NCBI GenBank assembly: GCA_963844175.1
Contig: CAWJNE010000022.1
Span: 415,119-479,118 of the forward strand
Length of the DNA: 64,000 bases
Direction of reading: 5' to 3'
Origin: JALZMG01 sp963844175
GTDB lineage: Bacteria; Actinomycetota; Acidimicrobiia; Acidimicrobiales; Ilumatobacteraceae
In this document: positions 10,090-16,718 of the stretch, in pieces
Numbering within the stretch: the stretch's first letter is position 1
Layout: each line of letters opens with the position of its first letter
Position numbers and translations under genes: made by a program
Notes under the pieces: model-generated
What the model was told of the DNA's origin: nothing
Seen by the model: the letters and a program-made list of their open reading frames with translations, nothing else
The model's database searches: none

Positions 10090-10169
10090 TGGCCTCGGTC
10101 GCTCCGAAGACTCCGTCCGCTGCGGGGACCTGCAGAGCTGCCGGGAGCTCGCTTCGCTCGCGAGGCCAG

Positions 10170-10187
10170 GGCCGGGCAAGGCCGGCC
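10170..10187 (+). terminator. Hairpin downstream of aspD
   Basis: GGCCGG and CCGGCC form a 6-bp stem with a 6-base loop, about 80 bases after the aspD stop. There is no strong T run, as is common in high-GC bacteria. The 188 bases between aspD and the convergent STAS gene hold no gene that I can support. Confidence 0.4.
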
Positions 10188-10277
10188 TGACCATCCGCGC
10201 TCACTGCGGCACGAACGCTCGGGGACTGCGGTCCCGCACCAGGGCGGCTTCGAACGGTTGGCGGGCCGTTCCGGCGC

Positions 10278-10568
10278 TCAGGCGCCCTCGGAGGGCAGCC
10301 AGCGGTCGACCCCGCTGAGCTGGAGCACCCGCTGCGCCTGCTCGCTCGGTCGGCGCAACCGCAGTCCACCGCTCGGTGCGCGGTGCCGGTGGGCCTCGAC
10401 GAGCAGTCCGATCACCGAGGAGTCGATGAACGTCACGCCGGCGAGGTCGATCGTGCTGATCGCCGGGTCGGCCAGCCGGGAGCGCAGCGTGGGCACGGCC
10501 TCGAGATCGAGCTCGCCCTCGGCCACGACGACACCGTTGTCGCCGTCGCGGACCCCGAACCGTTCCAC
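10278..10568 (-). CDS. STAS domain protein (anti-sigma factor antagonist-like)
   Basis: Small cytoplasmic protein of 96 aa covering one STAS domain. The core TIDLAGVTFIDSSVIGLLVEAH contains the serine that partner-switching kinases phosphorylate in SpoIIAA and RsbV relatives. The GTG at 10568 was chosen because an AGGAGG Shine-Dalgarno lies just upstream; another GTG at 10604 would add 12 residues without one. No RsbW-like kinase is adjacent, so it probably works with a kinase elsewhere. It is divergent from the response regulator, with a palindrome in the shared promoter region. Confidence 0.82.
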   Translation of the reverse strand: MERFGVRDGDNGVVVAEGELDLEAVPTLRSRLADPAISTIDLAGVTFIDSSVIGLLVEAHRHRAPSGGLRLRRPSEQAQRVLQLSGVDRWLPSEGA

Positions 10569-10640
10569 CGAGCCTCCTTCCGGACGCAGCGTCGCGATCG
10601 TCACAGGGCTACCTAACCACCCCTTCAGGTGGCTTGAACA

Positions 10641-10654
10641 CACCCCTAGGGGTG
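10641..10654. promoter_or_regulatory. Perfect palindrome in divergent STAS/response-regulator promoter
   Basis: CACCCCTAGGGGTG is a perfect 14-base palindrome 16 bases before the response-regulator GTG at 10670 and 73 bases upstream of the STAS start. Its symmetry suits a dimeric LuxR/NarL-type regulator such as the adjacent gene product, so autoregulation is plausible. I saw no second exact copy elsewhere in the window. Confidence 0.5.
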
Positions 10655-10669
10655 ATTTATCGTGGCCCC

Positions 10670-11320
10670 GTGCCGGGATCCCCACTGCGCCTGGCGCTCG
10701 TCGACGACTACGAGGTCGTGCTGGCCGGGCTGGCCAAGATGTTCGATCCGTACCAGGACCGCGTGGAGATCGTGGAGATCGACGCCAACCAGCCCGTCGC
10801 CCAGGACGTGGACATCGCCCTCTACGACACGTTCGCTCAGGCCGAGGCCGACCAGGACGACATCGAGGTGCTGGCGGCCAACCCGCGCGCCAGGCGCGTC
10901 GCCGTGTACACGTGGAACTTCCAGCCGTCCCTCATCGAGAGCGCCCTGGCCAAGGGCGCCAGCGGTTACCTGTCCAAGACGCTCCCGGCCGCTCAGCTGG
11001 TCGCCGCGCTGGAGGCGATCAACGGCGGTGAGGTGGTCGTCAGTCCGACCCCGCCGCGGACGCACGGCGTGTCGCAGGACTGGCCCGGGCGGTCCGAGGG
11101 GCTGACCGATCGAGAGTCCGAGATCCTCGCGCTCATCACCCAGGCCCGCAGCAACGCCGACATCGCCCAGTTGACGTGCCTGTCGATCAACTCGATCAAG
11201 TCGTACATCCGCAGCCTGTACCGCAAGATCGGCGTCTCGACCCGTCCGCAGGCGGTCCTGTGGGGCTTGGAGCACGGCTTCCGCCCCGACCACCGACGCA
11301 TCGATGGCTGGCGCAGCTGA
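10670..11320 (+). CDS. LuxR/NarL-family response regulator
   Basis: Response regulator of 216 aa. The N-terminal receiver (about 1-120) keeps an acidic pair (LALVDDYEVVLAG), a strand ending in an Asp candidate for phosphorylation (DIALYDTFA) and the conserved Lys in GYLSKTLPA. The C-terminal LuxR helix-turn-helix (about 150-210) reads LTDRESEILALI, then SNADIAQLTCLSINSIKSYI and RSLYRKIGV. GTG 10670 begins directly with the receiver; a TTG 36 bases upstream is possible but lies before the palindrome. No histidine kinase is adjacent, so it is an orphan. Its stop is only 6 bases from the stop of the convergent P-type ATPase. Confidence 0.85.
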   Translation: MPGSPLRLALVDDYEVVLAGLAKMFDPYQDRVEIVEIDANQPVAQDVDIALYDTFAQAEADQDDIEVLAANPRARRVAVYTWNFQPSLIESALAKGASGYLSKTLPAAQLVAALEAINGGEVVVSPTPPRTHGVSQDWPGRSEGLTDRESEILALITQARSNADIAQLTCLSINSIKSYIRSLYRKIGVSTRPQAVLWGLEHGFRPDHRRIDGWRS

Positions 11321-11326
11321 ACGTGA

Positions 11327-13681
11327 TCAGGCCTGGCGCGGGATGGTGCGCTGGCCGATCACGATGACTGCCGCCGCGCCGACCAGCGACACGAGCACCG
11401 TGACCACCGTGTCGAGCCCATCACCGGGGTCGAGGGCCAGCACCTCGCGGGCCTTGGGGATGAGCAGGCACAGCACGAACAGGCCGGCCATCGCCGCCAC
11501 CAGCGCCACCTTCCACGCCACGAGCGGACGGGCGACCGCCACCAGCACCCCGAGTCCGACGATCAGCAGCGAGATCGTCGCGGTGGTGCGGTCCTGCTCC
11601 AGCGTCGAGTCGACGTACTCGCGGCACACCCAGTAGCTGCCGAACGAGCACGCGGTGGCGATCGCACCGGCGGGGATGCTGAACCGCAGGACGCGTTTCA
11701 CCATCTGCGGTGCCACCAGGTCCTTGTTCGGCGCGAACGCCAGGACGAAGGCAGGGATGCCGATGGTCAGCGCCGTGACGACCGTCAGGTGACGGGGCAG
11801 GAACGGGAACGGGAGCCCGACGATGCCGACGGCCACGGCCATCAACGCGCCGTACATCGTCTTCGTCAGGAACAGCTTTGCCACCCGCTCGATGTTGCCG
11901 ATGACCTTGCGGCCCTCGGCGACCACGCTCGGGAGCACCGAGAACTTGTTCTCCAGCAACACCAGCTGCGCCACCGAGCGCGTCGCCGCCGAGCCGGAGC
12001 CCATGGAGATCCCGACGTCGGCGTCCTTCAGGGCGAGGACGTCGTTGACGCCGTCACCCGTCATCGCCACCGTGTGCCCCTGCGCCTGCAGGGCGCCGAC
12101 CATCTCCCGCTTCTGGTGCGGGGTGACCCGACCGAACACGGAGCCGGTCTCGACGGCGGTGGCGATGGCGGCCGAGTCGTCGCCGAGCCCGCGAGCGTCG
12201 ACCGGGTGCTCCGCCCGCTCCAGTCCCAGGCGAGCGGCGATCGCGCCGACCGTGCGCGGGTCGTCGCCGGAGATCACCTTGACGGCGACACCTTGGTCGC
12301 GGAAGTAGTCGAGCGTCGGCCCGCTGTCCGGTCGCACGGCCTGGGCCAGCACGACGAGGGCGGTCGGGGTGACGACGCCGGGCGCGTCGGCGGCGTCGAC
12401 GGCCACGGAGCCGTGGCCGAGGAGCAGCACGCGCAACCCCTGCTCGGCGCGCGTCCCGGCCTCGGCGATCGCCGGCGAGCCGGCCGGCAGCAGCATCTCC
12501 GGCGCGCCGATCAGCCAGTTGCCGTGGTCGCCGAACGAGATGCCGCTCCACTTGCGGGCCGACGAGAACGCCGCCCGTCCGCTCGGTGGCCAGCCGGGCG
12601 ACGTTCCGAAGGCGGTGCCGATCGCTTGGATCGACGCGTTCGGCGCCTCGTCCGAAGCGGCCAGCGCGGCGAGCACCGTGCCGATCTGGCCGTCGTCGGC
12701 ACCGTCGAGCGCGAGGACCTCACCGACCTCCATCCGGTCCTCGGTCAGCGTGCCCGTCTTGTCGGCGCAGACCACGTCGACGCGGGCCAGGCCCTCGACG
12801 GCCCCGAGCTCCTGGACCAGGCATCCCTGACGGCCGAGGCGGACGACCCCGACGGCGAAGGCGATGCTGGTCAGCAGCACGAGGCCCTCGGGGATCATGG
12901 TGATGATCCCGGCCACCGTGCCGCTGATCGCGTCGTCGAGGTTCTCGCCGTCGCGCAGCTGGCTGAACGCCAGCAGGGCCGAGATGGGGATGATGATCCA
13001 GGTCACCAGCTTGAGCACCCGGTCGATGTCGGCGCGGATCTGGCTGTGGACGACCTGGAACCGGCTGGCCTCGGTGACCAGCTGGGCGGCGTACGAGTCG
13101 CCGCCGACGGCGGTCACGGCCATCGTGCCGGTCCCGGCGACGACGAAGCTGCCCGACATCACGGGGTCGCCGGGTTGCTTGTCGACCGGGTCCGACTCGC
13201 CCGTGAGCAGGGACTCGTCGATCTCCAACGACGTCGCCTCGACCACGACGCCGTCGACGACGGCCTGCGTCCCACTGGCCAGCAGCAGCACGTCGTCGAC
13301 CACGACCTCGTCGGGCTGCAGCTCGGCCACCGCGCCGTCGCGGCGGGCGCTGATCTTGGGTCGCCCGATCAGCGCCAGGCGTTCGAGCGACCGCTTGGCC
13401 CGCAGCTCCTGCACCGTGCCGATCAAGGTGTTGGCGATGGCGACGAGGCCGAACAACGCGTCCTGGATCGGACCGACGAACAGCATCACGACGAACAGCG
13501 CGCCGACGATCAGGTTGAACAGCGTGAAGACGTTGGCGGCGATGATCTGCCAGGTGCTGCGACCGGCGCTGGCAGCGAACGTGTTGACACGGCCGTCGGC
13601 GACACGCTCGGCGACCTCGGCCGCCGTGAGGCCCAGTGGCGGGCTCGCCGCAGTGCTCTCGACCGCCCCGCCCGCGCTCAC
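11327..13681 (-). CDS. P-type cation ATPase (CtpE-like)
   Basis: Integral membrane P-type ATPase of 784 aa. Motifs in order: actuator LLTGESDPVD, membrane helix 4 TMIPEGLVLL, phosphorylation loop CADKTGTLTE, and hinge MTGDGVNDVLALKDADVGI. No N-terminal heavy-metal domain or CPC motif is present, and the PEGL form with this length resembles the mycobacterial CtpE group, for which calcium transport and an envelope role have been reported. Ion specificity here is inference. The GTG start overlaps the stop of the minimal AlaRS gene (GTGA), so the ATPase is probably expressed with the AlaRS and the tRNA-like RNA, an association that needs explaining. Confidence 0.88.
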   Translation of the reverse strand: MSAGGAVESTAASPPLGLTAAEVAERVADGRVNTFAASAGRSTWQIIAANVFTLFNLIVGALFVVMLFVGPIQDALFGLVAIANTLIGTVQELRAKRSLERLALIGRPKISARRDGAVAELQPDEVVVDDVLLLASGTQAVVDGVVVEATSLEIDESLLTGESDPVDKQPGDPVMSGSFVVAGTGTMAVTAVGGDSYAAQLVTEASRFQVVHSQIRADIDRVLKLVTWIIIPISALLAFSQLRDGENLDDAISGTVAGIITMIPEGLVLLTSIAFAVGVVRLGRQGCLVQELGAVEGLARVDVVCADKTGTLTEDRMEVGEVLALDGADDGQIGTVLAALAASDEAPNASIQAIGTAFGTSPGWPPSGRAAFSSARKWSGISFGDHGNWLIGAPEMLLPAGSPAIAEAGTRAEQGLRVLLLGHGSVAVDAADAPGVVTPTALVVLAQAVRPDSGPTLDYFRDQGVAVKVISGDDPRTVGAIAARLGLERAEHPVDARGLGDDSAAIATAVETGSVFGRVTPHQKREMVGALQAQGHTVAMTGDGVNDVLALKDADVGISMGSGSAATRSVAQLVLLENKFSVLPSVVAEGRKVIGNIERVAKLFLTKTMYGALMAVAVGIVGLPFPFLPRHLTVVTALTIGIPAFVLAFAPNKDLVAPQMVKRVLRFSIPAGAIATACSFGSYWVCREYVDSTLEQDRTTATISLLIVGLGVLVAVARPLVAWKVALVAAMAGLFVLCLLIPKAREVLALDPGDGLDTVVTVLVSLVGAAAVIVIGQRTIPRQA

Positions 13682-14997
13682 CCGCGAGAGCGCGCCCGCT
13701 GCAGCTCGCGCAGCTCCTCGTAGCGCACGTTCCAGTCGGGGTCGATGGTCAGCCCCATGCGCTGGGCCTCTTCGAGTGACAGCTCGGCGGGGAACCCCCG
13801 CTCGTCGGCCAGGCGGAAGGCCAGGTCGCCGTCGAACACGCCGGTCTCGTCGGCCACCTCGTGGAGGTTCTCGACGCCGCGACGGACCGTCTTGGAGAAC
13901 TTCTCGGTCTCCTTGGCGATGGTCTCGCGGGCCTGGTCGCCCGTGTCGTTGGCACCGACGTCGGGCCAGCGGACGCCGATGATCTCCGATGCGTTGGCCG
14001 TCGACGTGGCCAGGGCCGCAGCCAGGCCCTGGTCCGTGCCCATCAGCAGCTCGGCGTGGCGGACGGCCCGGCGGATCAGCTTGCGCAGGATGTAGCCCTG
14101 GCGGGTGGCCGAGGGGAAGATGCCGGCGGCGGCGATGGCCAGGCCGGCGCGCAGGTGGTCGGAGACGATGCGCAGCGAACGGCTGGCGCCCTCGTCGAGG
14201 CGGTCGGGCGCCGTGCCGAGCGGGTCGGCGACGGCCTCCTGCAGGCGGACCATCTCGTCGAGCTGCCAGATGGAGTTGTGGCCGTTGAGGAACAGGGCGA
14301 TCCGCTCGAGGCCCATCCCGGTGTCCACGTTGTGCTGGGTCAGCTCGGTGAGACCGCCGTCGGCGCTGCGGTCGAACGTCATGAAGACGTTGTTCCAGAT
14401 CTCGACGTACTCGGGGATGTCGGCGAACGGCGGAGGGTCGTCATCGCCGACCCAGACGAACATCTCGGTGTCCGGGCCGCAGGGACCGGTCGGGCCGTTC
14501 GACCACCAGTTGTCGTCGGCGCCGAGGGGGTTGATCCGCCCGGTCGGGTCGACGCCGGCGTCGGCGAACACCTGCTGCCAGATCTCGGGCGAGTCCGGGT
14601 CGGCCGGCGCCTCGTCGCTGCCGCCGAAGACCGACACGTAGAGCTTGGTCGGGTCGACGCCGTACTCCGTGAGCAGGTCGAACGACTGGGGGATCGACGT
14701 CTCCTTGAAGTAGTCGCCGAGGCTCCAGTTGCCGAGCATCTCGAAGACGGTGAGGTGGCTGTTGTCGCCGACCTCGTCGATGTCGGTCGTGCGCACGCAG
14801 CGCTGGACGTCGGCGAGGCGGCGGCCGTCGGGGTGCGGCTCACCGAGCAGGTACGGCGTCAGCGGGTGCATGCCGGCCGTGGTGAAGAGCACGTCGTCGG
14901 TCGGCGAGCGGACCGAGTGGCCCTCGATGACCACGTGGCCGCGCTCTTCCATGAAGGAGAGGAACTTGCGGGCGATCTCGTCCACCGTCCACGACAT
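13678..14997 (-). CDS. Minimal alanyl-tRNA synthetase (aminoacylation and tRNA-recognition domains only)
   Basis: Class II synthetase of 439 aa, about half the usual 870-900. Recognisable AlaRS blocks: FTTAGMHPLTPYL (motif 1 region), QRCVRTTDIDEVG, FEMLGNWSLGDYFK (motif 2), GPTGPCGPDTEMF, EIWNNVFMTF, NVDTGMGLERIA (motif 3) and the tRNA-recognition helix GYILRKLIRRAVRH. It ends just after LADERGFPAEL and a basic RARS tail, which is where editing begins in full-length enzymes. The editing domain (HxxxH and Cys-His zinc residues) and the C-Ala domain are absent, not frameshifted, because the next gene starts at the stop. N-terminal AlaRS fragments of this size are known to charge tRNA or acceptor helices. 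The ATG has a GGAGG site 6-7 bases upstream. A normal alaS should exist elsewhere. In full AlaRS the helix is preceded by an Asn-rich PSNENRG segment; here it is PSATRQG, which could change acceptor recognition. Confidence 0.9.
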   Translation of the reverse strand: MSWTVDEIARKFLSFMEERGHVVIEGHSVRSPTDDVLFTTAGMHPLTPYLLGEPHPDGRRLADVQRCVRTTDIDEVGDNSHLTVFEMLGNWSLGDYFKETSIPQSFDLLTEYGVDPTKLYVSVFGGSDEAPADPDSPEIWQQVFADAGVDPTGRINPLGADDNWWSNGPTGPCGPDTEMFVWVGDDDPPPFADIPEYVEIWNNVFMTFDRSADGGLTELTQHNVDTGMGLERIALFLNGHNSIWQLDEMVRLQEAVADPLGTAPDRLDEGASRSLRIVSDHLRAGLAIAAAGIFPSATRQGYILRKLIRRAVRHAELLMGTDQGLAAALATSTANASEIIGVRWPDVGANDTGDQARETIAKETEKFSKTVRRGVENLHEVADETGVFDGDLAFRLADERGFPAELSLEEAQRMGLTIDPDWNVRYEELRELQRARSRG

Positions 14998-15051
14998 CAG
15001 GGCCTCCTGGTCGAATGGCCAGGCGCGGTGACCCTGAGCCTGGTGCGATCG

Positions 15052-15119
15052 TGGTGGAGGGGAGAGGATTTGAACCTCTGTCTCGGCAAGCCGTGCTCTC
15101 CCAGCTGAGCTACGCCCCC
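15052..15119 (-). ncRNA. tRNA-Ala-like RNA lacking an anticodon arm
   Basis: Read on the minus strand, the 68-nt RNA folds as follows. The acceptor 5' strand GGGGGCG (15119-15113) pairs with CCCCTCC (15062-15056), including a G3-U70 wobble and one C6-C67 mismatch. U8 and A9 follow, then a 4-bp D stem GCTC/GAGC with an AGCTGGGA loop, A26, then CGG-CTTG-CCG (15093-15084), a 4-base linker, a 5-bp T stem AGAGG/CCTCT with loop TTCAAAT, discriminator A73 and an encoded CCA (15054-15052). Only 15 bases lie between the D and T arms, against about 23 in a tRNA, so no 7-base anticodon loop can form. The replacement hairpin is a CUUG tetraloop closed by G-C, a known very stable loop. G3-U70 with A73 is the main AlaRS identity signal. 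It precedes the minimal AlaRS gene on the same strand. The alternative, a decayed tRNA-Ala, is less likely because every charging element survives. Confidence 0.8.
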
Positions 15120-15132
15120 CTTGGGTCGGCAG

Positions 15133-15162
15133 AACCTAGATCAGGTCGGCCGCCCCCCGCAA
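15133..15162 (-). promoter_or_regulatory. Candidate promoter for tRNA-like RNA / AlaRS / ATPase operon
   Basis: On the minus strand TTGCGG (15162-15157) and TAGGTT (15138-15133) are separated by 18 bases, a reasonable sigma-70-type -35/-10 pair. The predicted transcript would begin about 6-8 bases later, just upstream of the first base of the tRNA-like RNA at 15119. This arrangement implies processing of the RNA 5' and 3' ends from a longer operon transcript. Confidence 0.5.
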
Positions 15163-15182
15163 GCCCCACCCCAGGCGAGCGA

Positions 15183-15230
15183 TTGTGCAGCGGTGATCGG
15201 CCGGGCGGGCGGCAGCGAACAAACGCGTGG
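15183..15230. repeat. Copy 1 of TTGTGCAGCGG...ACAAACGCGT element
   Basis: About 48 bases closely matching 16668-16718: both start TTGTGCAGCGG, share GGCCGGGCGG in the middle and end ACAAACGCGT. This copy has lost part of the left arm symmetry. It lies upstream of the MBL-rhodanese gene and of the tRNA-like RNA promoter; the second copy lies just after the MBL gene, so the two copies bracket it. Confidence 0.65.
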
Positions 15231-15254
15231 CGGGGCGTGGCATGGTGGGTGACG

Positions 15255-16652
15255 ATGGACGACCCTGCGGGCCCGCTGTTCTTCCGCCAGTACTACCTCG
15301 GGTGCCTGTCGCAGGCCTCCTACCTGGTGGGGGACCGGTCGACGGGCCGGGCGGTCGTCGTCGACCCGCGCCGCGACGTCGACGAGTACGTGGAGGACGC
15401 GACGAACGAGGGGCTGCGCATCGAGTACGTGGTCGAGACGCACTTCCACGCCGACTTCCTGTCGGGACACCTCGAGCTGGCCCGGCGCACGGGTGCCGAG
15501 ATCGTGTACGGAGCTGCCGCCGCCGGCCGGGTCGAGTTCCCGATCACGCCGATGGCCGACGGGGCCCGGATCGACCTGGGCGCGGTGTCGCTCGAGGTGC
15601 GCTCGACCCCCGGGCACACGCCGGAGTCGATCAGCGTGGTGATCCGTGTCGCCCCGGACGAGGAGCCGTACGGGGTGCTGACCGGCGACACGCTGTTCAT
15701 CGGCGACGTCGGTCGCCCGGACCTGCTGTCGTCGGATGGTGCGTCGGCCGACGACCTCGCCGCTGACCTCTACCGGTCGTTGCGCACCCAGCTGATGACC
15801 CTGCCGAACGCCACCAAGGTCTTCCCGGCCCACGGAGCGGGGTCGGCGTGCGGCAAGAACCTGTCGACCGAGACGGTCAGCACCATCGGGGAGCAGAAGC
15901 GCACGAACTACGCCCTGGCCCCGATGTCGGAGGCGTCCTTCGTCGCCGCCGTGCTCGACGGCCAGACCACCGCGCCGGCCTACTTCCCGTTCGCCGCCCG
16001 CCAGAACCGGGCCGCCCACGAGGTGCTCGACGAGACGGAGCCGGTGGTCCCGATGTCGGTCGACGAGGTCCTGGCTGCCCGGGCCGATGGCGCGGTCGTG
16101 ATCGACGCCCGAGATGCGGTGGCCTTCGCCAGCGGTCACCTGCACGGGTCGATCAACGTCGGGCTCGGTGGCCGGTTCGCGGAGTGCGTCGGAGAGGTCG
16201 TCCCGGCCGGCTCGTCGATCGTGCTGGTCACCGAGCCGGGCCACGAGCAGGAGGCCAAGGTGCGGCTGGCCCGCATCGGGTTCGACGGCGTGATCGGCGT
16301 GCTGGCCGACGTCGACGGGACCCTCGCCGCCCACCCCGAGCTGGCCGAGCAAGCATCACGCCTGACGGCCACCGGGCTGGCCGCCCGCCGGCAGGAGGTC
16401 GATGACCTCCAGCTCGTCGACGTCCGCAACCGGGGTGAAGTGGCCGACGGGATGCTCGAGGGGGCCCGCCACATCGCGCTGCCGGCGCTGGTCGGGCGGA
16501 TCGGCGAGCTGGACCCGCAGCGCCCGACGGTCGTCTACTGCGCCGGCGGCTACCGCTCCAGCGTCGCCGCCTCCACGCTGCGGGCCCACGGCTTCACGGA
16601 CGTCTCCGACGTCATCGGCGGCTACGCCGCCGCCACCCTGGCCCCCGCCTGA
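15255..16652 (+). CDS. MBL-fold/rhodanese persulfide dioxygenase-like protein
   Basis: Protein of 465 aa: an N-terminal metallo-beta-lactamase domain (about 5-245) of the glyoxalase II/ETHE1/CstB type followed by two rhodanese domains (about 265-350 and 375-465). The metal site is visible in THFHADFLSGH, STPGHTPESI, LTGDTLFIGDVGRPDL and FPAHGAGSACG. The first rhodanese domain lacks the active-site cysteine (LVTEPGHEQEA); the second has it (YCAGGYRSS). This order matches enzymes that oxidise glutathione or low-molecular-weight persulfide to sulfite and thiosulfate, so sulfide detoxification is the likely role. The ATG at 15255 was preferred over a GTG two codons earlier. The gene stands alone, bracketed by two copies of an intergenic hairpin repeat. 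Confidence 0.88.
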   Translation: MDDPAGPLFFRQYYLGCLSQASYLVGDRSTGRAVVVDPRRDVDEYVEDATNEGLRIEYVVETHFHADFLSGHLELARRTGAEIVYGAAAAGRVEFPITPMADGARIDLGAVSLEVRSTPGHTPESISVVIRVAPDEEPYGVLTGDTLFIGDVGRPDLLSSDGASADDLAADLYRSLRTQLMTLPNATKVFPAHGAGSACGKNLSTETVSTIGEQKRTNYALAPMSEASFVAAVLDGQTTAPAYFPFAARQNRAAHEVLDETEPVVPMSVDEVLAARADGAVVIDARDAVAFASGHLHGSINVGLGGRFAECVGEVVPAGSSIVLVTEPGHEQEAKVRLARIGFDGVIGVLADVDGTLAAHPELAEQASRLTATGLAARRQEVDDLQLVDVRNRGEVADGMLEGARHIALPALVGRIGELDPQRPTVVYCAGGYRSSVAASTLRAHGFTDVSDVIGGYAAATLAPA

Positions 16653-16667
16653 CCTGCCCCGAGCACC

Positions 16668-16718
16668 GCGTTTGTGCAGCGGAGCTCGGCCGGGCGGCCG
16701 TCAGCGCACAAACGCGTC
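16668..16718. repeat. Copy 2 of TTGTGCAGCGG...ACAAACGCGT element, hairpin-forming
   Basis: The ends CGCGTTTGTGC and GCACAAACGCG are exact reverse complements (11 bp), so this copy can form a long hairpin. It lies between the convergent stops of the MBL-rhodanese and DUF2207 genes and may also terminate transcription. It matches the element at 15183-15230 over most of its length. Confidence 0.7.

Noticed and set aside
13678..14997. AlaRS truncated by a frameshift, with the editing domain in another frame
   Set aside because: The next gene (P-type ATPase) begins at the AlaRS stop, and its sequence shows no editing-domain residues.
15052..15119. Reading the tRNA-like RNA as a normal tRNA (for example Ala or Gly)
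   Set aside because: Only 15 bases separate the D and T arms, so a 5-bp stem with a 7-base anticodon loop cannot be built in any register.
15052..15119. Simple sequencing deletion inside a normal tRNA-Ala
   Set aside because: Possible in principle, since other indels exist, but a deletion of about eight bases leaving a perfect CUUG hairpin beside a dedicated minimal AlaRS is less likely than a specialised RNA. Kept as a caveat, not as the main call.
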